This document shows, in pieces, positions 18,989-24,894 of a DNA stretch of 24,894 nucleotides. The DNA is from a virus. The translations under genes and the position numbers were made by a program. The notes under the pieces are model-generated. The model did not search any database. It was not told the DNA's origin and was given only the letters and a program-made list of their open reading frames with translations. The stretch lies in the IMG/VR virus record IMGVR_UViG_3300036670_000237, positions 1 through 24,894 of that record. One strand, given 5' to 3'. The stretch's first letter is position 1, and every line of letters starts with the position of its first letter.

Positions 18989-19207
18989 TTACATTTTTGG
19001 CATTTTCATATTAGGTACCTTCATGTTCGGTACTTTCATGTTATTCATCATACCTGATGAGGCATCATTCTGGCCTTGATTCTGTTTATTCTCCTCCTTT
19101 AGATAATCTACTAAGTCCTTTACTAAATAATGGAATTCGTAATATTCTAAATTTTCAAGTTCGCTAGGTTGCATATGTAATTTAAGATAAATATGAAATT
19201 TTGTCTT
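18989..19207 (-). CDS. C-terminal extension of the tail assembly chaperone (+1 frame)
   Basis: Open frame that continues the chaperone in the +1 frame after CTT at 19209-19211. It encodes KTKFHIYLKLHMQPSELENL, then EYYEFHYLVKDLVDYLKEEN, and a tail with NMKVP repeated and MKMPKM. The first part continues the protein sense of the upstream gene better than its own stop does, and LxPSELxxLxYYEFxxLVxDL resembles the second half of tail chaperones. Internal initiation at the ATG at 19174 (61 residues) is an alternative, but it would leave KTKFHIYLKLH untranslated. In many tailed phages a low-level shifted product carries the domain that binds the tape measure protein. Confidence 0.7.
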   Translation of the reverse strand, partial: KTKFHIYLKLHMQPSELENLEYYEFHYLVKDLVDYLKEENKQNQGQNDASSGMMNNMKVPNMKVPNMKMPKM

Positions 19208-20159
19208 AAAGAAGTTCTCCAGTGATATTTTGAACAATGAAAAGAGATTTGATTCCGTCACGAAAACTAATAGGAACCTCCTCCTCATCGTCCCCTATAG
19301 TAACTAACATATTAGGCTGAACTCCTATTTTCATTTTTTCAGCTAATGTGTATATTAGATTATATTTATTACTTGACCATCCTGATAAATCTATTTCAAA
19401 ATCAAAAATAGTTTTATCATTAAATCCTCTCCAATCTTTATGTAAATATGGAATTATTTGTAGTACTGACTGATCTATTTTCTGTCCTTTTTGTTGTTTA
19501 TCCTTAATGTATGCTGTAATTTTTTGCATAACACCGATAGTTGGAGGTTTCATTTCGATAGTTCCAAATGATCGTGTTTCTATTAGAAATGACCTTACTA
19601 TATTATCGTAATATTTATCAAGTTCTACTGGTATTTTAAAATATTGGAAGTATTCTTTTTTAATCTCAATTTCATGTCTTCCTCCTTTCTTTGAAGTATG
19701 ATCTATTTTTAAATTAGATTCAGGCTCTGGAAATGTTAAATCTCTAATGGAAAGAATAATATAAAATCTATCCTCTTCTAAAATGTCCTTGTAGGATAAT
19801 CTAGTTGCAGCTGAAGTTATTCTAATACATGATTCTAGAATTTGATTTAGTTTTTCATCTATGTCTAACACATTAGTCTCGTCTATTGTTGAAAAGTGTC
19901 TTATTTCAGCTACCTTTGCTGATCTAATTGAAAGATCAGTTCCTACTGGATAGAACATACCACCTGATGGTAATGAAAGTAGTGGAATAGCGTGATATCC
20001 TAAATGAAAATCAGATGTTTCTGCCTTTTCACCAGAGTATTTATCCATATTAACTTTACCTAAATTAACAGGCACATCGTTGTATTTTTCTGATTTATTT
20101 TCAGTAGATTGAACTATGTTCTTATATTGTTCGTGTAAGTTTTCTTCTTCAGGATTCAT
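19206..20159 (-). CDS. Tail assembly chaperone / T4 baseplate-hub (gp26/gp51) family protein
   Basis: 317 residues in the zero frame. The N-terminal 45 residues are polar. Then comes the family signature PLLSLPSGGMFYPVGTDLSIR with VAEIRHFSTID and LDIDEKLNQILESCI, resembling the T4 gp26/gp51 baseplate-hub assembly proteins. The C-terminus GIKSLFIVQNITGELL stops at TAA 19206-19208. Its place between tube and tape measure genes is that of tail assembly chaperones (G/GT in lambda). The stop context CTT-TAA-G, with GGAG just upstream, resembles the prfB +1 frameshift site and leads into the 72-residue extension at 18989-19207, for a 389-residue product. Confidence 0.8.
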   Translation of the reverse strand: MNPEEENLHEQYKNIVQSTENKSEKYNDVPVNLGKVNMDKYSGEKAETSDFHLGYHAIPLLSLPSGGMFYPVGTDLSIRSAKVAEIRHFSTIDETNVLDIDEKLNQILESCIRITSAATRLSYKDILEEDRFYIILSIRDLTFPEPESNLKIDHTSKKGGRHEIEIKKEYFQYFKIPVELDKYYDNIVRSFLIETRSFGTIEMKPPTIGVMQKITAYIKDKQQKGQKIDQSVLQIIPYLHKDWRGFNDKTIFDFEIDLSGWSSNKYNLIYTLAEKMKIGVQPNMLVTIGDDEEEVPISFRDGIKSLFIVQNITGELL

Positions 20160-20162
20160 ATT

Positions 20163-20378
20163 TTATTTGTCTTTAAGTTTTTTAATGTCTAATTTTTTAA
20201 ATGGCTTTATTCCATTTGATTTTATTTCTATTTCTTCTCTAATTATATCTCTTATAAAAGCAGAAATAGAAATTGGTCTTTGTCCTGTTTCTATTGCTTC
20301 ATTAAGAATAATTCTATTAATTAATGTTACTTCTTCATCAGATAATAAAACTTGTAATTTTTTAGTTAATTTATCCAT
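20163..20378 (-). CDS. Ribbon-helix-helix-like small protein (71 aa)
   Basis: The sequence QVLLSDEEVTLINRIILNEA, then ISISAFIRDIIREEIE, has the strand-helix-helix pattern of RHH (CopG/Arc type) proteins, with a basic tail KPFKKLDIKKLKDK. Such proteins usually bind DNA as dimers and repress their own operon. Finding one between tail tube and tail chaperone is unusual. It could be a late repressor or a small structural protein with a look-alike fold. It ends 3 bp before the chaperone start. Confidence 0.65.
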   Translation of the reverse strand: MDKLTKKLQVLLSDEEVTLINRIILNEAIETGQRPISISAFIRDIIREEIEIKSNGIKPFKKLDIKKLKDK

Positions 20379-20425
20379 GTATATATTATATTATCATTAT
20401 ATTATGTTTTTGTTTCAAATAACAT

Positions 20426-20450
20426 GAGGGATACTTTTTAAATACCCCTC
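20426..20450 (-). terminator. Hairpin after the tail tube gene
   Basis: GAGGGGTA pairs with TATCCCTC (8 pairs, one G-T) around TTTAAAAAG, 15 bp past the tube stop. No clear T-run follows on the minus strand, so it may stabilise the abundant tube mRNA rather than terminate. Confidence 0.5.
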
Positions 20451-20464
20451 AATATTGTTAAATG

Positions 20465-21019
20465 TTATGCTAAAACTTCTTTCCAAACATCACATCTAAA
20501 TGTAACATCAATAGGAACTGGCTCTGATTCATTATAGTTTAATTCAACAGTAAATGGTAATCCAGATGTAATTTGACAATCTTCCAATGTTACTGTTCTA
20601 TATATGTCTCCGGCTCTATTAAATTGAACTATAACAATTGTTCCTACATAGTCCTTTTTAAGACCCATGGCTCCTGTTTGAGGATCATATCGTAGATTAT
20701 ACCATTGTCTTAATGATTTGTAAAGGTATGCCTGATTGGCTTCATTTAAGTTTAAAGAAAAGTTAATAGTAACATCAACTGCAGTTCCATCGGGAATTCC
20801 CGCAAAGGATCTAGTTGAATGTTTATATTTTTGCTCTACTGCTCCAATTTCTTTATATAGTTCTAATCCGCCGATAGAATTAACGTGTTGTAACATAAGA
20901 GGTGCATCTGCAACTCCGTTAGGAGGAAGGACAGTTACTTCGAATAAGTTAGCTTGAACTGGTTCGAAGTTTCTACCTTTTCTAGATGTTTGATCTTGTG
21001 AATAGTGTGGTAAACTCAT
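20465..21019 (-). CDS. 19: Tail tube protein (T4 gp19-like)
   Basis: 184 residues, close to the 163 of T4 gp19. It begins MSLPHYSQDQTSRKGRNFEP. QANLFEVTVLPP and APLMLQHVNSIGGLELYK are typical of the tube N-terminal strands; KHSTRSFAGIPDGTAVDVTI, then YLYKSLRQWYNLRYDPQTG, follow. The end contains the beta pattern VTFRCDVWKEVLA. Subunits stack as hexameric rings inside the sheath and form the DNA channel. It lies directly after the sheath gene, as in T4 (18 then 19), with an AGATATATAA motif 21 bp before the ATG and no Shine-Dalgarno sequence. Confidence 0.92.
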   Translation of the reverse strand: MSLPHYSQDQTSRKGRNFEPVQANLFEVTVLPPNGVADAPLMLQHVNSIGGLELYKEIGAVEQKYKHSTRSFAGIPDGTAVDVTINFSLNLNEANQAYLYKSLRQWYNLRYDPQTGAMGLKKDYVGTIVIVQFNRAGDIYRTVTLEDCQITSGLPFTVELNYNESEPVPIDVTFRCDVWKEVLA

Positions 21020-21040
21020 TATTTAATAGTTTTTGTTTTT

Positions 21041-21050
21041 TTATATATCT
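21041..21050 (-). promoter_or_regulatory. AGATATATAA motif before the tail tube gene
   Basis: Exact copy of the candidate late motif, 21 bp before the ATG, followed by an A-rich leader. Confidence 0.55.
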
Positions 21051-21110
21051 TATTAATTGAATTGAATTTATCTAGTAATTCTTCAAACAATAGTATGCGT
21101 TTCTCTTATG

Positions 21111-23390
21111 TTATAGGTTACCTGATTGAATTTCCCCTGTATTTAAAATTGTAGTTCTATGTACTACGATCTCTAATCCTTTAACTGGTTCTACAAATGT
21201 ATCTATAATACCAATATTGTTATCAATTACTTCGTTAGTATTATTAGTTTGATCCATTATGTTACTAAACTCATAAACTCCACCGTCTTGTTTAACTGAC
21301 TCCATAAAGGAATCCGCTAGAGTTTTAATTTCTAAACGAGTTTGAACGTTGTTAAATTCAAAAACATAATCCTTAAGTATGTTTGCCATTCCATCTTGAA
21401 TATAAATAAGTACTTCTCTAACATGTGCTGAAGAAAGTGCTGACTTAATCGTTTGTTGTGCTGTTTTATTACCTAAAATAGTTAATCCTGTTCCTCTTTG
21501 AAAAACAATAGGGTTAATACCAAATGGCTCTATGATATCTCTATCACTTTTGTCAAATGCATATTCAACTCCTTTAACATTATTTCCAGAAACAACACCT
21601 CGTCTTGGACCTGCAACAATTGACCAAGGAAGAGAACTTGTATACTTATCAATAAAATTATTTGAAACAGCGGCTGCTGCCGGAATAACAATATCCTTTC
21701 CGTTATCGCTAACAATTAATCCAGGACCATAGTAAAATGCATAATTTGCACCTTCCAATATACCGGGTAGTGTATAGATCTTTGTTGGGTTTTTATCTAA
21801 ATTTCCTCCTGTTGGAATAAATCTAGTTTGAAATACTCCGTTTTCATCGCTAAATGATGGATTTGAAGATTTTTTAAAGTCTTCAACTGTTGGTGCATTT
21901 AAGATAGCAGAAGCGTTTTGTCTGTCCTTTGCTAATTGAGAAAGATTTGATTTGTTATTTAATCCATTTATATCAAATGATTTAAATGTGTCAACTACAT
22001 ATCTGAAATCAATAGTGTCTTTGTCTACTAGTGCATCATATAATCCAACTCCCTTTGATAAAACATTTAAATAATCACTTAAGTTTTTAACTGTAATTCC
22101 TGCCTTTGATAAAACAAAAGTAGAATAAGTGGCAGAAGCGTTTTCAAAAGTTTTTATAATTTTGTTATCATATAGTGGCTCAACATCAGTTAACACAGTA
22201 TATGTTACATGTGTGTTATCTACTGCTTTAGACACTCTACTAACTCTAGCTAGTCTTCCAACGGTTGATGATTGTACTAATTCTCCATTTGAAATTTCAA
22301 ATACAGATGGTGCATCGGCACTTAGATATTTTACAACAAAATTAGTATTTCCTGTAGTATGATTGTATTCACCTTCATCATCTATTCCAAACTCAAATGT
22401 TCTTAGTCTATCATCTATTTTAATATTATGTGATAATGATGAGTATACATTACCAGCTTCACATACATGTCCTACGAAATCAACCACAGTTCCGTTGTCA
22501 TTCATTACCATGTCCTCGTCTACTGCACAAAATAAGCCTGTTCTTCTTGCTTCAGCGTTAATAATTGATTCTATATAAAGATTTCTTCCTTCGATATTTT
22601 TAAATCCAGGTAAAATAGAACCAGTGTACTGTGCTATTAAACTAACTTGTCTTAGGTTTGTAAACTCATTTAATTTAGTTTTGTCAATACCATCTACTGT
22701 AAAGTACTTTGAATATATTGGATCATTTGACATCTTTACCGCATCGAATTCTCCTCTAAAAACAAAGACATCTACCATAAAATCAGATACTCTGTCAAAA
22801 TCATTTAAATATTCAGGAACTAAACCTTCTCCATACCATTCTCTTGCTGTTAAATCAAACTCATTTACATTTGCTGCTTGTCTTACTATAATTGTAATTG
22901 AATCTTGTTTAATGTTAACAAAGTTTAAAATATGATTTTGATCATTTGCGACAGTCTTTAATGTTTCAGTGTCAGATGGAACCATAAACTTATCATTATC
23001 AAAGAATTTAGTATAGTCATCACTACCTTCTACGTTTTTCATATCAGGTATTGATCCATTTGTTGATAAACTTTGAAAGTTAGTAATATCTTCGTCTGCC
23101 GTAAATTTACCTAGGTTTAACGCTAAGATAGGACCTCTTGACAATGCGTCAAGACATGATCTATGGAAAAACATTCCATTTTTTTCTAATGTTCTATCAA
23201 TACCTCCAAACACGTTTTCCAATGTTTCTCTTGAATCAATTAAAACAGGTGTATTGTATGGTCCTTTTCTAGAGTGACCTACTACCAGTCTTAGAGTCTC
23301 TACGTTTATACTTGACGTTTGAGATTTATCAAACTCAAGTCTATAAACACCTGAGCTCTTAAAATTTAATAATTGTGGGCTAATTGCCAT
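21111..23390 (-). CDS. 18: Contractile tail sheath protein (T4 gp18-like)
   Basis: 759 residues, longer than T4 gp18 (659). The N-terminus MAISPQLLNFKSSGVYRLEFDK and VVGHSRKGPYNTPVLIDSRE, with FGGIDRTLEKNGMFFHRSCLDALSRGP, is typical of T4-type sheaths. The C-terminal polymerisation domain is recognisable in PFGINPIVFQRGTGLTILGNKTAQ, SALSSAHVREVLIYIQDGM and FVEPVKGLEIVVHRTTILNTGEI. The extra length probably lies in a variable surface domain (about 290-480). The sheath contracts to drive the tube through the host envelope. The ATG follows an A-rich leader with AGATATATAA 25 bp upstream. Confidence 0.94.
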   Translation of the reverse strand: MAISPQLLNFKSSGVYRLEFDKSQTSSINVETLRLVVGHSRKGPYNTPVLIDSRETLENVFGGIDRTLEKNGMFFHRSCLDALSRGPILALNLGKFTADEDITNFQSLSTNGSIPDMKNVEGSDDYTKFFDNDKFMVPSDTETLKTVANDQNHILNFVNIKQDSITIIVRQAANVNEFDLTAREWYGEGLVPEYLNDFDRVSDFMVDVFVFRGEFDAVKMSNDPIYSKYFTVDGIDKTKLNEFTNLRQVSLIAQYTGSILPGFKNIEGRNLYIESIINAEARRTGLFCAVDEDMVMNDNGTVVDFVGHVCEAGNVYSSLSHNIKIDDRLRTFEFGIDDEGEYNHTTGNTNFVVKYLSADAPSVFEISNGELVQSSTVGRLARVSRVSKAVDNTHVTYTVLTDVEPLYDNKIIKTFENASATYSTFVLSKAGITVKNLSDYLNVLSKGVGLYDALVDKDTIDFRYVVDTFKSFDINGLNNKSNLSQLAKDRQNASAILNAPTVEDFKKSSNPSFSDENGVFQTRFIPTGGNLDKNPTKIYTLPGILEGANYAFYYGPGLIVSDNGKDIVIPAAAAVSNNFIDKYTSSLPWSIVAGPRRGVVSGNNVKGVEYAFDKSDRDIIEPFGINPIVFQRGTGLTILGNKTAQQTIKSALSSAHVREVLIYIQDGMANILKDYVFEFNNVQTRLEIKTLADSFMESVKQDGGVYEFSNIMDQTNNTNEVIDNNIGIIDTFVEPVKGLEIVVHRTTILNTGEIQSGNL

Positions 23391-23415
23391 AATTTTAAGT
23401 GTTTTTTTTCTTTTA

Positions 23416-23425
23416 TTATATATCT
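23416..23425 (-). promoter_or_regulatory. AGATATATAA motif before the tail sheath gene
   Basis: Exact copy of the candidate late promoter motif, 25 bp before the sheath ATG and just downstream of the hairpin at 23443-23466. Confidence 0.55.
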
Positions 23426-23442
23426 ATGTTTATTTTGAAATC

Positions 23443-23466
23443 TTGCTTTAAATGAATTTAAAGCAA
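23443..23466 (-). terminator. Hairpin over the terminase stop codon
   Basis: TTGCTTTAAA pairs with TTTAAAGCAA around a 4-nt loop. The last Leu codons and TAA of the terminase are in one arm. No strong T-run follows on the minus strand. Confidence 0.5.
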
Positions 23467-24894
23467 ATCATAAATGTCGAATTGAAGTGAAGAATCTCCA
23501 CCTCCATTATCTTTATATAATACTTCTTCCATTAAGTCATGTATTTCAGGATCTATTACATCTAATAATTCCTCAACATAATCGGCATAATCAGTTGTTC
23601 CGAAAAATTCAGTTGCAGTAATACATGTCATTATAGTATCGTCCTTTCCCATTTGTGCCGCATAACTACCATTCTTTACCGTTCCAAATAAACTTGCCTC
23701 CTGTACTGTTGTTATTTCATTTATTTTAATTCTATTAATTTCTATAAGCTTTTTAAAATTTTGACAAAACACTGATTTATTATCTGATTTAAGCTTTAAT
23801 CCGGCCTTCGGAACCTTTGAATCATGTCTATGTTTAAATCTAAGAACCATTTCATCTTCAAAATCATTCCTTCCAGGAAACACTGTCGATAGGTATTGTA
23901 GTAGTATACTTCCATATGTATTGTACTCTATAATCATCTTAACGTTCTCAGGATTAAACACATCAATTGCTAGTGTATATAAAATTTTCGCGAAATCTTC
24001 AATAGGATGTTCATTACTTCTAAAAACAGCAATTTGGTTTATCTTAAAAAAATCATACATTGCGCCTGGGCTTATATAGTTTTCAATATCTTTGTTTGAC
24101 ATCGGTTCAACTTCAAAAATATTAACAACAGAATAGTCTCCTCCGTTTCCTTCGGCAATATCTACTGAAAATAAATAATATCTATCTGATTCGGCGGCGG
24201 CCTCTATGTCAAATCTAGGATCAAATCCAAGAAAACCTTCAACATCTATATGTATGTTTTCAAAATCCTCTAAGTCATGATATACAAATTTCTTTGCATT
24301 TTTTCTAATACTTTTCATTGTACCAGGACTTAGTAATAAACTCGATGAACTTGTAAATTCGTTACCATACTGTCTATTAAACGCGTCTTCAGAACCTAGG
24401 TTTCCAAGTTCTCTCTTATACCATTCATCGTCCCTGTCAGGATGTTGCCACCAATCAATTCGAGTTGCTTTATATTCATTGTTACCCTGTTCGGCATCTG
24501 CGAATATCTCATAAAACTTATTAAATCCATTGGGTGTGGATGTTATATTAATTCTAGAAATTTTAGATGCAGAAAGAGTAGGATATACGTTTTCATAAAA
24601 GGCGTCAACTATAGTAGGATGGACGTGAGCAAACTCATCAAGATATAAATTATGTATAGTGAATCCAATACCTGATTTTGCAGTAGTTGATTGTCCTACA
24701 AGACGGCATCCATTATCAGCACGGACATTCATTACATCATATTTGATGATACCTGGCTTCATGTAGAATGGAAGATTTTCAAGTACAACCTTAGCCTTAT
24801 CTATAATTTCCTTTGTTGATTCTGATTTGTTTGCAAGAAGTAATGTAGTTTTGTCATAATTAAAAACTAGGTACCATGCATTAAAAATCGAAGC
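23458..24894 (-). CDS. 17: Terminase large subunit (T4 gp17-like), partial
   Basis: The gene runs off the right edge; 478 residues to the stop are present and the frame is open from 24894, so the ATG at 24762 is internal. Visible ATPase parts are TTLLLANKSES, GQSTTAKSGIGFTIHNLYLDEFAH with the Walker B aspartate-glutamate, and the coupling motif NITSTPNG. The nuclease domain shows YYLFSVDIAEGNGGDYSV (first metal aspartate), MIIEYNTYGS (glutamate) and AAQMGKDDTIMTCITA (final aspartate). The N-terminal Walker A is outside the window. The protein pumps DNA into the prohead and cuts it. Order terminase, sheath, tube is that of T4 genes 17-18-19. Confidence 0.95.
   Translation of the reverse strand, partial: ASIFNAWYLVFNYDKTTLLLANKSESTKEIIDKAKVVLENLPFYMKPGIIKYDVMNVRADNGCRLVGQSTTAKSGIGFTIHNLYLDEFAHVHPTIVDAFYENVYPTLSASKISRINITSTPNGFNKFYEIFADAEQGNNEYKATRIDWWQHPDRDDEWYKRELGNLGSEDAFNRQYGNEFTSSSSLLLSPGTMKSIRKNAKKFVYHDLEDFENIHIDVEGFLGFDPRFDIEAAAESDRYYLFSVDIAEGNGGDYSVVNIFEVEPMSNKDIENYISPGAMYDFFKINQIAVFRSNEHPIEDFAKILYTLAIDVFNPENVKMIIEYNTYGSILLQYLSTVFPGRNDFEDEMVLRFKHRHDSKVPKAGLKLKSDNKSVFCQNFKKLIEINRIKINEITTVQEASLFGTVKNGSYAAQMGKDDTIMTCITATEFFGTTDYADYVEELLDVIDPEIHDLMEEVLYKDNGGGDSSLQFDIYDLL

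Noticed and set aside
19208-19288. ATG or GTG starts at 19288-19250 for the second chaperone frame (product beginning MRRRF)
   Set aside because: They overlap the conserved end of the zero frame and add sequence unlike the family; frameshift entry at 19209 explains the frame better.

Overview
This window is a piece of a large, AT-rich, contractile-tailed (T4-like) phage genome. Every supported gene lies on the minus strand. The right end (about 16.2-24.9 kb) is a virion block. In transcription order it holds the C-terminal part of the large terminase (runs off the window), tail sheath, tail tube, a small ribbon-helix-helix-like protein, a tail assembly chaperone that appears to need a +1 frameshift, and a hydrophobic tape measure protein. 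Genes start behind A-rich leaders without Shine-Dalgarno sequences, and the repeated promoters end in TATATTTA, close to the Bacteroidota TAnnTTTG element. The host is therefore probably a member of the Bacteroidota (inference).

The middle (about 7-15.8 kb) carries nucleic-acid metabolism and control genes: an Rnl5/DraRnl-type RNA ligase, a polynucleotide-kinase-like P-loop gene broken or recoded inside its Walker A motif, a Pnk-type 3'-phosphatase, an ECF-like sigma factor, a guanylate-kinase-like enzyme, an Fpg/Nei glycosylase without zinc cysteines, and a metallophosphoesterase homologue that has lost nearly all its metal ligands.

The 4.1-6.5 kb block holds four consecutive genes whose products begin with variants of MKKIKLFEEFLNE. 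I read this as a capsid-targeting sequence like the T4 internal-protein leader MKTYQEFIAE. Attached to it are a 2H phosphoesterase, a small conserved domain, a zinc ribbon plus conserved domain, and an ATP-grasp enzyme. The simplest model is a cassette of enzymes packaged in the head and injected with the DNA.

The left end (0-4.1 kb) holds many small accessory genes, a MESH1-like alarmone hydrolase, a SWIM zinc-finger protein, and tRNA-Gly(UCC) and tRNA-Cys(GCA). Two GC-richer non-coding stretches (about 0.83-1.38 kb and 14.48-15.1 kb) look like structured RNAs and share a domain of about 110-130 nt.

Expression appears to use two promoter classes. Eleven copies of one architecture (two TTAACA boxes 11 bp apart, 30-31 bp, then TATATTTAC) precede small accessory genes, the sigma factor and both RNAs. 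A second motif, AGATATATAA, precedes the sheath, tube and tape measure genes and may be the late promoter read by the phage sigma factor.
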